In this document: positions 1 to 8,331 of the stretch, piece by piece | Position numbering within the stretch: the stretch's first letter is position 1 | Layout: each line of letters starts with the position of its first letter | Assembly (NCBI RefSeq): GCF_021390515.1 | Contig: NZ_JAJUXI010000011.1 | Coordinates: 186,001-250,000, forward strand | Source of the DNA: Dyadobacter sp. CY326 | GTDB taxonomy: Bacteria; Bacteroidota; Bacteroidia; Cytophagales; Spirosomataceae | Reading direction: 5' to 3' | Length of the DNA: 64,000 nt | Notes under the pieces: model-generated | What the model was told of the DNA's origin: nothing | Database searches by the model: none | The model's input: the letters and a program-made list of their open reading frames with translations, nothing else | Translations under genes and position numbers: made by a program

Positions 1-325
1 GGCAGATCATAATATCACAAACATTACCAATATGGTCCGCTTTAAAAACCGGATCAGGTTGGTGATGTTTGATGATTATTCGAAAATTTTTCCATTGTCC
101 GGCACATTCGAGAAATGGTATGAAGCTGGCACACCCATTTCCCTCATTCCGGTGGGTGTAGTGGAAGGGATAGAAACAACTGGTCTCAAATACAATTTAA
201 ACAACGAAACCCTGACTTTGGGCCATCGTACGGGCAACAGCAATGAGGCTGAGGCAGATGGAATAGTCAAGGTTTCGGCTAAAATTGGCGACCTCTTAAT
301 TATGGAATGCTGGGATTTACATTGA
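1..325 (+). CDS. thiamine pyrophosphokinase, C-terminal part (5' end outside window)
   Basis: Thiamine pyrophosphokinase transfers pyrophosphate from ATP to thiamine to make thiamine diphosphate in the cytoplasm. The reading frame is open from base 2 (ADHNITNIT before the first internal Met at 32), so the gene starts upstream of the window. The visible C-terminal substrate-binding domain has the family pattern: SLIPVG, then GLKYNLNNETL, then a GNSNEAE turn equivalent to the usual GvSNe, and a closing IGDLLIME strand. The stop overlaps the 3' end of the convergent aminopeptidase gene by 9 bases, and there is no room for a terminator between them. Identification rests on the C-terminal domain only. 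Confidence 0.75.
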   Translation, partial: ADHNITNITNMVRFKNRIRLVMFDDYSKIFPLSGTFEKWYEAGTPISLIPVGVVEGIETTGLKYNLNNETLTLGHRTGNSNEAEADGIVKVSAKIGDLLIMECWDLH

Positions 326-1954
326 AGCCTGCTTTACCTCTTTCGATTCTACATAAAAATTCCTGTCAACTACAACCGTCTTGATGCCTTTTGTTTTAAG
401 GCTTTGCCAGGTGGCTGTTGGATAAAGAAGCTCATCCTTGCCGGCAAGTTTTACCTTCACCGGCATATCAAAACCATCGACCACATTTGCCCAGCGATAT
501 TGTATCCCCTTATTGCCAAATGAATATTCGAAAACCGGGATTCTTGTGTCACGCAGATATTGATCAAACACTTTGCTGATATTTTGACCTGCATGCTCAC
601 TCACATAGGCTTCGATCTGCGAGCCGTCCACTGTTTGGTGATAAAAGGTCTTATTCAATCCGCGCAGAATTTCTCTCCATTTTTCATCGTCATTAACGAT
701 CTGCCGGATTGTATGCAGCAAGTTGCCGCCTTTGTAATACATATCCCGCGAACCTTCCTGATTAACGCCATGCGTTCCAATGATAGGAATGTCGTTGGCG
801 ATCAGAGCTCTTGTCCCAATCACATAATCCGAGCCAGCTTGTTTACCAAAGTAAAACTCTGTGTAAAGGTTTTCGGAATAGTTTGTGAAACCTTCGTGAA
901 CCCACATATCGGCCACATCCTTATAAGTGATGTTATTGGCAAACCATTCGTGGCCGCTCTCATGGATAATGATGAAATCCCACTTTAAGCCCCAACCGGT
1001 GTTGGATAAATCTTTGCCCAGGTAACCCATTTTGTAACCATTGCCATAAGTCACAGAGCTCTGGTGCTCCATTCCCAGATAAGGCACTTCAACGAGTTTG
1101 TAACCATCTTCGTAAAACGGATAAGGGCCAAACCAATGTTCAAATGCCTTCAACATTTGCGGCGCTTGCTTGAATTGTTCCTTCGCTTTGTCCAGGTTTT
1201 GCGGGAGCACATAATAACTCAATGCCAAATCCCCTTTTTCACCTTTATAAGTTTCTTTCCAGCTCACATAATTGGCAACATTCATGTTCACGCCATAATT
1301 ATTGATCGGGTTTTGAACGGCCCAATTGAATGTGTGCGTATTATCATTGTTTTCAACCACCGAGCGCAGATTGCCGTTTGAAACATCCATCATGTTTTTG
1401 GGAACTGTAATGCTAATGAGCATGCTGTCTGGTTCGTCATACATATGGTCTTTGCACGGCCACCAAACACTTGATCCCAAACCCTGGCAGGATGTCGAAA
1501 TAATCGTATTTCCCTTCCCGTCCGGCACCCATTGCACGCCTCCATCCCACGGCGGGCGTTTCGCTAATCTGGGTTTTCCGGCATAAGAAACTTCAATTGT
1601 CTCCGTTTTCCCAACTTCCTGCTTTTTTGTAAGCGTAATGAAAAAAGCATTGCCGTCGCGCCTGTAAGTTAGCAATTCGCCATCCTGGGTCACTTTTGTG
1701 ATTTGCAGTGGTTCTTGCAGGTCGATCTGGATCGTCTGCTGCGGTTTCAAAACTTTGTAAACAACTTTTGTTGAGCCGGTTAATGTGCTATCCTGAGCAT
1801 TGGGACGCACGCTCAAATGATAATAAGTCAGATCCCACCAAGCCCTTTCAGGCGTTATGGAGCCCCGCAATGTGTCGGCGTGAGTAAATTTTAGGGTTTG
1901 AGCAAATCCGGAAACGGACGCCATCAGGCAAAGGCAAATTAATATTTTGCGCAT
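317..1954 (-). CDS. M1 family zinc aminopeptidase, exported
   Basis: This is a gluzincin metallopeptidase that removes N-terminal amino acids from peptides. A Sec signal peptide (MRKILICLCLMASVSGFAQ) points to the periplasm or outer surface. The zinc site is clear: HESGH at residues 331-335 and the third ligand Glu354 in WVHEGF, the HExxH-x18-E spacing of the family. The substrate-binding GxMEN motif appears as the variant GMEH near residue 295. At 545 aa it holds the N-terminal beta domain and the catalytic domain, and lacks the long C-terminal helical domain of PepN. It follows the kelch gene on the same strand after 35 bases and may be co-transcribed with it. A role in glycan use is not evident. 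Confidence 0.88.
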   Translation of the reverse strand: MRKILICLCLMASVSGFAQTLKFTHADTLRGSITPERAWWDLTYYHLSVRPNAQDSTLTGSTKVVYKVLKPQQTIQIDLQEPLQITKVTQDGELLTYRRDGNAFFITLTKKQEVGKTETIEVSYAGKPRLAKRPPWDGGVQWVPDGKGNTIISTSCQGLGSSVWWPCKDHMYDEPDSMLISITVPKNMMDVSNGNLRSVVENNDNTHTFNWAVQNPINNYGVNMNVANYVSWKETYKGEKGDLALSYYVLPQNLDKAKEQFKQAPQMLKAFEHWFGPYPFYEDGYKLVEVPYLGMEHQSSVTYGNGYKMGYLGKDLSNTGWGLKWDFIIIHESGHEWFANNITYKDVADMWVHEGFTNYSENLYTEFYFGKQAGSDYVIGTRALIANDIPIIGTHGVNQEGSRDMYYKGGNLLHTIRQIVNDDEKWREILRGLNKTFYHQTVDGSQIEAYVSEHAGQNISKVFDQYLRDTRIPVFEYSFGNKGIQYRWANVVDGFDMPVKVKLAGKDELLYPTATWQSLKTKGIKTVVVDRNFYVESKEVKQASM

Positions 1955-1989
1955 CAGGAAGTGTTTTTTGTATTATATCGATATCAAGA

Positions 1990-2970
1990 TCATTTGTCCA
2001 AAATCTCCATGTCATTCAACTCCGGGCCGCCGCCTCTGTTGGCAGATCCGGCAGCGATGAAAATTTTCTTATTGAGGGAAACGGCCTGTGTGCCATGACG
2101 GCCTTGATGCAGCGAAGGTAACTTTTCCCATTTCTGTGTTTGTGGATTGAATGCTTCCACTTCGTTGTGTGCCTCCACATGCGCATCGCTTTCACCGCCA
2201 ATGATCAGAATTTTATTTCCATAAACAACCGTGGTGTTGCCGGCGCGCAAGGTAGGAAGGTTATTAGCGGCGTCGAGTGTTGACCATTTGCCCGTTTTGA
2301 AATCGTAAACATCAACTTCTTTGATAACCGTATTCAAAATTTGGTTAATGCGCGCTGTCGACAAGCGGCCACCGGCAACATATAGTTTGTTATCCAAAAC
2401 GGCAACCTGAACATGATCCCTCGGTCTGGGCGCATCAGCAAGTGTCTTCCATGCGCCTGTTGCCGGGTCAAATTCATCAAACCAGGTCACCTGGCCATCC
2501 CAATGTCCGTCTTGGATGCCGCAAACGAGGTAAATTTTGTCATTCAAAACGAACGCTCCGGCCGCTCCGCGCAAACGGTTTTCAGGAATTGCAGCGCCTT
2601 TGCGCCAGTCATTTTTGATCGGATTGAAGATATAAATGTTAGGAATGGGCGTTTCATGCGGATAACCTCCTGTGAATGCGCCCAAAACGTAAATTTCATT
2701 TTTGTAAGTCACGGCCTGGAAGTGGCTCATTTCCAAGGGCGTCTCTTTCAGCTGCGACCACGAATCTTTCTTGAAATCATATTCATCAACGGGTTTAACC
2801 CCGCGTCCACCCAGCAGATAAAGCTTTCCGTTTGCTGTCGCCATTGCATTTTCGTGCCGTTTCCCAGGAAGATTCTCTGGCTCGGAAACCTCCCAGATCT
2901 GTGCAAAAGCGGATGGGATAATGAGGTTTAAAGCGATCAGGATTAGTGAGCTTTTTAAAATTGCATTCAT
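1990..2970 (-). CDS. exported kelch-repeat beta-propeller protein
   Basis: The protein has a signal peptide of about 24 residues ending AFAQ, followed by about six kelch repeats that fill the rest of the chain. Each repeat shows the usual pattern of a diglycine (LYLLGGRG, LYVAGGRLS, ILIIGGESD) and spaced Tyr and Trp (VDEYDFKKDSW, VDVYDFKTGKW, VEAFNPQTQKW). Such six-bladed propellers bind proteins or glycans; in bacteria some are sialate mutarotases (NanM) or galactose-oxidase-like. I see no motif that decides between these. It follows the GH144 genes on the same strand but a strong terminator at 3059-3091 lies between, so it is probably a separate unit with the downstream aminopeptidase. Confidence 0.8.
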   Translation of the reverse strand: MNAILKSSLILIALNLIIPSAFAQIWEVSEPENLPGKRHENAMATANGKLYLLGGRGVKPVDEYDFKKDSWSQLKETPLEMSHFQAVTYKNEIYVLGAFTGGYPHETPIPNIYIFNPIKNDWRKGAAIPENRLRGAAGAFVLNDKIYLVCGIQDGHWDGQVTWFDEFDPATGAWKTLADAPRPRDHVQVAVLDNKLYVAGGRLSTARINQILNTVIKEVDVYDFKTGKWSTLDAANNLPTLRAGNTTVVYGNKILIIGGESDAHVEAHNEVEAFNPQTQKWEKLPSLHQGRHGTQAVSLNKKIFIAAGSANRGGGPELNDMEILDK

Positions 2971-3058
2971 GTTATTCAGGTTTGATGTGGGTAGGGAAGC
3001 GTTTTAACCAAAATATTTTCCAAAGATCAGGCATCAAGGTACAAACATATTTTATAAA

Positions 3059-3091
3059 ACAGAAAGACCAGCACCCGGCCGGTCTTTCTGT
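3059..3091 (-). terminator. intrinsic terminator after the second GH144-type gene
   Basis: The arms ACAGAAAGACC (3059-3069) and GGTCTTTCTGT (3081-3091) are perfectly complementary over 11 bases. Read on the minus strand the hairpin is followed by TTTTAT. It lies 21 bases past the stop of the minus-strand gene ending at 3112. Confidence 0.8.
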
Positions 3092-3111
3092 CAAACTAGG
3101 TCAATAAGGTG

Positions 3112-4494
3112 TTAATTTTTGCTGGTTAAGCTAATAGCGGGACTCTCGAAACCAAGCTTTTTAAGCCCTTTCTGAACATCCGGGTCCTTCATGAAAAGCT
3201 TCCATATCAAACCGGTTCTATAATTTTCAATCATCACGATGATCGGTCCCTGATCAATGGCGAGGTGCGATTTGGCATACCAGTTCTGGCTTTCGTTAAA
3301 TGCATCTGTAAATCCATATTCGCTCCAAATCTTGTCTCCCAAGTCGTCATAAAAATGGCGAAGCGCTTTCATCGATTGCTCCGGGGTGTACGGAAATGAT
3401 GACAATGCTGCCGTTGGCGTGATCGTGCCGAAGTCATTTGTAGGAGAATGCGCATTGTAACCATCATACGTGTCGCTCGCAGTCAAGCCCCAACTATTCT
3501 CACCATAACCCTTGAATTTGCCTGGATTGGCAACACAATATTTATAATTGATCATCGAGTGATTTACATTTTGCTCCCAATAATCGGCATACTGGTCTTT
3601 CAATTGCCTTGGATCCAGCCCCAGGAACGAGTAATGCGCAAAAAACAGCGGCCCGCCAAACTCAAAACCAAGCGGAAGTTTCAGGCCATAATATTCTTTT
3701 CCATTCTTGAAATGATCGCTTTGCGCCCAGCACTTATTGTAAACCTGCGCGGTGATCGGATAGCGGGGCGAAGAAGCGGCCAGGATGTAAGTGATCAATG
3801 TTTCGTTATAACCCCTTAGTTCGAAATTCATCGCCCAGCCATTATTCGGGCTCCAATGCCAGTACAATTGGTTCGGATTGCCTCTGGTATACCAATCCCA
3901 TTCAGCTTCATCCCAAATCCATTGAATCCTGTTGCGAAGATCCTTTTCAACTTGCGTGTCCTTGTCAAAGTATTGTCTCGCAGCCAGCAGTCCTTGAAAC
4001 AGGAATGATGATTCAACCAAATCTCCACCGTCATCCTTACGCCCGAACGGCACGATTTTGCCCGTTGCGCCATTGAGCCAGTGAGGAAAAATGCCGTGAT
4101 AATGATCCGCTTTCGATAAAAATTTGACCATTTTCAATAACCGGGCAGACACCGAATCTCTTGGTTGCCAGCCTCTTTCCGCGGCAACGATCATGGCCAT
4201 AATGCCAAAACCGGTTCCGCCTGTTGTCACAACTTCGGCTCCATAATCGTAGGCAATGTTGCTGCGTTCGCGGGCCATTGCGCTGACGGGATGCGCAAAT
4301 TCCCAGAAATAGCGGAATGTCTGCTTTTGCACCAGTTCAAGCAAGGCCGTGTCGGAAAGGTTCTTCGGTCGGTCTGCTGGATTAAATGTAATTGCCTGCT
4401 TATTTGCCGACTTCTTTTTTTGTCCAATGCTTTGATTTGCATTGATGAGCAAAAGAAACAGCCAGAAAAAGCAATAGAAGGATATCTTCATCAT
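3112..4494 (-). CDS. GH144-type glucoamylase-family glycoside hydrolase, exported
   Basis: This belongs to the Pfam glycoamylase family (PF10091), whose characterised Bacteroidota members are GH144 endo-beta-1,2-glucanases. A hydrophobic signal segment covers residues 3-25. The (alpha/alpha)6-barrel domain fills residues 50-450, with family blocks TTGGTGFGIMAM, ESSFLFQGLLAARQYF, YWHWSPNNGWAMN, GGPLFFAHYSFLGLDP and ITPTAALSSFPYTPE. It is a close paralogue of the gene just upstream (4520-5866) and shares these blocks. The two genes are 25 bases apart, so they form one operon that continues up to SusC. Unlike its partner it has no clear lipobox, so one enzyme may be soluble and the other membrane-anchored. 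Substrate assignment is by family only. Confidence 0.82.
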   Translation of the reverse strand: MMKISFYCFFWLFLLLINANQSIGQKKKSANKQAITFNPADRPKNLSDTALLELVQKQTFRYFWEFAHPVSAMARERSNIAYDYGAEVVTTGGTGFGIMAMIVAAERGWQPRDSVSARLLKMVKFLSKADHYHGIFPHWLNGATGKIVPFGRKDDGGDLVESSFLFQGLLAARQYFDKDTQVEKDLRNRIQWIWDEAEWDWYTRGNPNQLYWHWSPNNGWAMNFELRGYNETLITYILAASSPRYPITAQVYNKCWAQSDHFKNGKEYYGLKLPLGFEFGGPLFFAHYSFLGLDPRQLKDQYADYWEQNVNHSMINYKYCVANPGKFKGYGENSWGLTASDTYDGYNAHSPTNDFGTITPTAALSSFPYTPEQSMKALRHFYDDLGDKIWSEYGFTDAFNESQNWYAKSHLAIDQGPIIVMIENYRTGLIWKLFMKDPDVQKGLKKLGFESPAISLTSKN

Positions 4495-4519
4495 GTCGTT
4501 GATTAATTTTCGGAACGTT

Positions 4520-5866
4520 TTAGTTGAGGTTAGGGCTGTTAAAGCCCAGTTTTTTCATGCCGGATTTCACTTCGGGAACACTCATGAACAGCTTCCAGGG
4601 CAAGCCGCTTCGGTGATTTTCAATCATAATGATGATGGGCCCCTGATCAATTGCTAAATAGGAGTCCGCAACCCATTGCTCTTTGATTGAAAATGAATCG
4701 TGAAAACCATATTCGCCCCAGAGCTGGTCGCCGAGCTGGTAATAAAAATATTTCAGAGCTTGCATGGACTCAGCGGGCGTGTACGGAAATGATGAAAGCG
4801 CTGCTGTGGGCGCAATGACACTTTTATCATTGGTCGGAGAATTGGCATTGTAGCCGTTCGGAATGTCGCTCGCAGTCAATCCCCAGCATCGATCGCTGTA
4901 TCCATAATCTTTCGGATCGGCCTTGCAGTAATTGTAATTGATTAATGCGTGCGCCTTGTTTTGTGCAAAATAATTCGTGAACTGATCGGTAAGATCAGTT
5001 GGGTTGAGCCCAAGAAATGAATAATGTGCAAAGAAAAGCGGCCCACCGGAAGGCTCACCAAGCGGAAGCGTCAGTCCATAATAGGAGTTTCCGTTTAAAA
5101 AAGTGGCATTGTTGGTCCAGCCTTTGTCGTAAACTGTTTTCGGAATGGCATGCGTTGGCGAGGATGCTGCCAGGGCGTAAGTGATCAGGCATTCGTTCCA
5201 GCCTCTGATCTGGTGGTTCATTTCCCATTTGAAGTCCGGACTCCAATGCCAGTAAAGCACATTTTCATCTCCTTCTCGAAACAAGTCCCATTCTACGCCC
5301 TCCCAAATGGCGTTAATGTCTTTTCTCAAAGCAGTTTCAGCCGGATTTGTGTCGGAGAAATATTGGCGTGCTGTCAACAAACCTTGAATTAAATAAGATG
5401 TTTCAACCAGATCAGCGCCGTTGTCCTTTTCACTGAATGGCACAACATTGCCTGTTGCGCCGTTGATCCAGTGCGGAAATGCGCCATGAAATTTCTGCGT
5501 TCTGTCTTTCAGGAAACTGACTATTTTCTGCATTCTTTCCAACCCGTGGGCTTTTGTAATGAATTTCCTTTCAATGGCAATCGGAATGGTCATAATGCCA
5601 AAACCGCTTCCGCCGGAGGTCACAACATCACCCGAAGTGTTTCTTTCGCGCGCAAGTCCGCTTACCGGATGTCCGAAGTCCCAGAAATATTTAAATGTTT
5701 GCTTCTGAACAAGCGTCAAAAGTGAATCATCAGAAATTACCGGAAACTTGTCTGTTGAGTCAACTGTTCCCGGCGTTGTTACTGATCCAGCAGAATCCTT
5801 TTTATTGCATCCTGACAAAAAAAGTAAAAGCAATAAAAGCCCGTGCTTGAAAAAGCCTCTGGTCAT
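4520..5866 (-). CDS. GH144-type glucoamylase-family glycoside hydrolase, lipoprotein
   Basis: Same family as the downstream neighbour (PF10091/GH144, endo-beta-1,2-glucanase in characterised relatives). The N-terminus is a lipoprotein signal with lipobox LSGC (Cys20) followed by NKKDS, so the enzyme is anchored in the outer or inner membrane. The domain from about residue 45 carries TSGGSGFGIMTI, ETSYLIQGLLTARQYF, YWHWSPDFKWEMNHQIRG, GGPLFFAHYSFLGLNP and IAPTAALSSFPYTPAE, matching its paralogue block for block. A hairpin at 5885-5918 separates it from the LamG gene and could lower its expression relative to SusC/SusD. Tandem duplication followed by a change of cell location is the likely history. 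Confidence 0.82.
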   Translation of the reverse strand: MTRGFFKHGLLLLLLFLSGCNKKDSAGSVTTPGTVDSTDKFPVISDDSLLTLVQKQTFKYFWDFGHPVSGLARERNTSGDVVTSGGSGFGIMTIPIAIERKFITKAHGLERMQKIVSFLKDRTQKFHGAFPHWINGATGNVVPFSEKDNGADLVETSYLIQGLLTARQYFSDTNPAETALRKDINAIWEGVEWDLFREGDENVLYWHWSPDFKWEMNHQIRGWNECLITYALAASSPTHAIPKTVYDKGWTNNATFLNGNSYYGLTLPLGEPSGGPLFFAHYSFLGLNPTDLTDQFTNYFAQNKAHALINYNYCKADPKDYGYSDRCWGLTASDIPNGYNANSPTNDKSVIAPTAALSSFPYTPAESMQALKYFYYQLGDQLWGEYGFHDSFSIKEQWVADSYLAIDQGPIIIMIENHRSGLPWKLFMSVPEVKSGMKKLGFNSPNLN

Positions 5867-5884
5867 GTCGCGTGGATTGGGAAT

Positions 5885-5918
5885 AAAAAAGGGGAGAAAA
5901 GTCCTTAAACTTCTCTCC
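5885..5918 (-). terminator. hairpin with T-tract between LamG gene and first GH144-type gene
   Basis: GGGGAGAA (5891-5898) pairs with TTCTCTCC (5911-5918), with one G-T pair. On the minus strand it is followed by a T-rich tract (complement of 5885-5890). It lies directly past the stop of the LamG gene and may act as a partial terminator inside the glycan operon. Confidence 0.55.
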
Positions 5919-5926
5919 CGGCAACA

Positions 5927-6754
5927 TTACATTTTTTTCGTATAAATGTCCGTAACCTCAGCATCAGTAAGTGCCTTAGTATAAACGCGGAACTGGTCCA
6001 GCTTTCCTGTGTAATGCAGCATCCAGGCATCTGCGGGTGCTTTTATGCCAATGTGCTGCTGGAAACCGCCGATCACAAACTTGGAAGCATTCGTCATTTT
6101 CAACGGGCCAAAAGGCGCTTTATCCTTCATGATGTTGGTCACGGATTCCGCCAAAGGCAGTTTCTTTCCATCAACATATGCAGCGAATTTGGATGTCGTT
6201 CCATCATAAGTGTATGCCACATGTTTCCACTTGCCGTAAGCATTCGGCCATTTATTGAGTCCGTTTGCATTTTTGGTGCCGTCAAAGGTTATCCAGTTTC
6301 CTGCAAAATTGAATTTCACCAACATAGAATCACTTTTAGTGTTATTTCCTTCAATGATCATGAAAGTATTACCCCAGAAGTCGTCTGTGTTTGGCAACAT
6401 GAAAACGCTTTGCGCGCCGCCGTCGTGCTTCTCAGTGTTCATCCAGAATGCGATGGTAAAGCTTTCCATTGTCGCAAGTTTTCCCGCCGAAGCATATTCA
6501 ATTTGCCCGGTTGGTGAACCTTGATATGCTTTTCCGCTCACGCCTTCCACATAAGAAACGCCGGTCGCGGCGCCGCGGCTGCCCCAAATGCTATCCGTGG
6601 CGATGCCCTCAAAAGCCCAGTAACGCTGCAACGGACCATTGAATGATGGATCGTCATCAGAAACCAAAACCAGTTCCGGCCTCTCAAAATTTTGACAAGA
6701 AAAAATGAATAGCGCTAAACCCAGGACCAACAACCGGGATGATATATTTTTCAT
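5927..6754 (-). CDS. LamG/concanavalin A-like domain lipoprotein
   Basis: A lipoprotein with lipobox FSC (Cys20) and one LamG-like jelly-roll domain (about residues 45-270). The visible pattern is typical: YASAGKLATMESFTIAFWMN, WKHVAYTYDGTTSKFAAYVDG and the closing KLDQFRVYTKALTDAEV. Such domains bind glycans or peptides; this one occupies the position after SusD where surface glycan-binding lipoproteins of polysaccharide utilisation loci are usually found. I infer a role as a SusE/F-like accessory binder for the same glycan. No catalytic site is visible. Confidence 0.82.
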   Translation of the reverse strand: MKNISSRLLVLGLALFIFSCQNFERPELVLVSDDDPSFNGPLQRYWAFEGIATDSIWGSRGAATGVSYVEGVSGKAYQGSPTGQIEYASAGKLATMESFTIAFWMNTEKHDGGAQSVFMLPNTDDFWGNTFMIIEGNNTKSDSMLVKFNFAGNWITFDGTKNANGLNKWPNAYGKWKHVAYTYDGTTSKFAAYVDGKKLPLAESVTNIMKDKAPFGPLKMTNASKFVIGGFQQHIGIKAPADAWMLHYTGKLDQFRVYTKALTDAEVTDIYTKKM

Positions 6755-6805
6755 TTCAGTGCGATAAGTTTTTTGAAAAAATAAGTTTACAATCCAGTGT
6801 TATGA

Positions 6806-8317
6806 TCAATATTCAGGGTTCTGCACAAGCACGCCGCCTGACTTATCGATCTCGGGACGAGGGATCGGCAGATAGCGGTTGCGGTTCTGATACAGGTTTT
6901 TTCCCGCAGCATGCAAAACATCTTCTGCAATTCCCCAGCGTACAAGGTCGTAGAAACGCTCGTTTTCCATGCCCAGCTCCACTCTTCTTTCCTTGCGGAT
7001 CGCCTCTCTTAATTGTGCTTGATTTCGCGTCACAATTTTTGACAAAATAGCAGCATTGGTGCCCCGTGCACGACCGCGAACCATTTCCAGCCAAGCCAAC
7101 GCATCGGTGATGTTTTGTTCACCGCCAATTTCATTTGCAGCCTCAGCCGCCATCAGCAACACGTCGGCGTAACGAATAATGCGCACATTCATCCATTGCC
7201 CGAAGCGACTTGCCGTTGCATCCCTGGTTGCCGGATTTGTATAAGCCTTTTTGTTCCAATATGCTCTTGGAATGCTCGTTGTTGCAGGTGGAACGCTCTC
7301 ATTGTAAGGCGTATTTACCTGTCCCGAATAAAGCAATGTGGCGTCTTTCCTAGGGTCGCCTTTTTCAAATGCGTCTGCCAGTGATTTGTTCGGCGTGTTC
7401 CATCCCCAGCCCAAATCCCATGCTCCTGATCCCCGAACGCCCTGGTGCATTGCGTTTTCAATGCCGAGTGTCGTTTGCGTGATGGAATAAAAGGCTTGTA
7501 ACTCAAAAACCGATTCTGAGTTGTTTTCTCCCGTTTCCCTGAAAATACCAGCGTAATCGCTTACCAATGAATATTTTCCGGAAGAAATGACTTGCTTGGC
7601 GGCAGCCAAAGCCGCGGGCCAGTTTTTACGCCATAAGTGCGTTTTTGCATGCAGCGCGAATGCTGCGCCGCTCGTTAGACGTCCAATGTATTTTGAATCC
7701 CAGGAAACAGGCAGCAATGCCGAAGCTTCTGTCAAATCAGAATCAATCAACGCAAAGATTTCATTTACCGGTGATTTTGGAATGTTGGCCTGTGAAGATT
7801 CGCGCACTTTGAAATCAATTTTTGGAACGTCGCCGTAAGTTCTTGCAAGATTGAAGTAGGCATATGCGCGCATGAACTTGGCCTCTGCCTTGTTAACAAG
7901 CGTTCCCGCATCAGTTGCACCAACAGAATCAATGTCTGCAATCACTGCATTCGCCGCAATGATTAATGCATAATGATCTGACCAATAACTGTTTAAAAGC
8001 CATTCATCCTGCGTGTATTGAAAATTATCGTAAAATGCTTCCTGGGCCACACCATCCGTCGTGGAGCTTCCTTTGTCCGCGTCATCCGAGCGGAAATTGT
8101 GGATTGCCAGATAAGGCATGGACGAAACACCGAAGCTGCGCATTTTGGCATAAACACCAAACACCTGGCTGTCAAATGATCCTGCGGGAATGTCTTTTTC
8201 AACATATCTTCCCAATGGCTCCCGGTCCAGGAAATCGCTGCAACCCGCAATTCCCAGCAAGCTGAAAACCGCCAGAAGCGAGATTTTAAAGGTCTTTTTT
8301 ATTAATTCACTTTTCAT
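6806..8317 (-). CDS. SusD/RagB family nutrient-binding outer membrane lipoprotein
   Basis: SusD-type proteins form the lid of the SusC transporter and capture oligosaccharides at the cell surface. The start is a lipoprotein signal, LLGIAGC with Cys26, followed by SDFLDREPLGRY, the standard opening of the family. TPR-like helices follow (KAEAKFMRAYAYFNLARTYG), and the C-terminus has the usual RYADVLLMAAEAANEIGG, RKERRVELGMENERFYDLVRWG and a final NPEY. The full length of 503 aa is normal. It starts 14 bases after SusC and is the second gene of the pair. Confidence 0.95.
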   Translation of the reverse strand: MKSELIKKTFKISLLAVFSLLGIAGCSDFLDREPLGRYVEKDIPAGSFDSQVFGVYAKMRSFGVSSMPYLAIHNFRSDDADKGSSTTDGVAQEAFYDNFQYTQDEWLLNSYWSDHYALIIAANAVIADIDSVGATDAGTLVNKAEAKFMRAYAYFNLARTYGDVPKIDFKVRESSQANIPKSPVNEIFALIDSDLTEASALLPVSWDSKYIGRLTSGAAFALHAKTHLWRKNWPAALAAAKQVISSGKYSLVSDYAGIFRETGENNSESVFELQAFYSITQTTLGIENAMHQGVRGSGAWDLGWGWNTPNKSLADAFEKGDPRKDATLLYSGQVNTPYNESVPPATTSIPRAYWNKKAYTNPATRDATASRFGQWMNVRIIRYADVLLMAAEAANEIGGEQNITDALAWLEMVRGRARGTNAAILSKIVTRNQAQLREAIRKERRVELGMENERFYDLVRWGIAEDVLHAAGKNLYQNRNRYLPIPRPEIDKSGGVLVQNPEY

Positions 8318-8331
8318 ATTCTCTGAGATTT

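Noticed and set aside
1979..1995. 17-base sequence CGATATCAAGATCATTT also found at 52328-52344
   Set aside because: One such match in 64 kb is not far from chance, and the two places share no further similarity or function.
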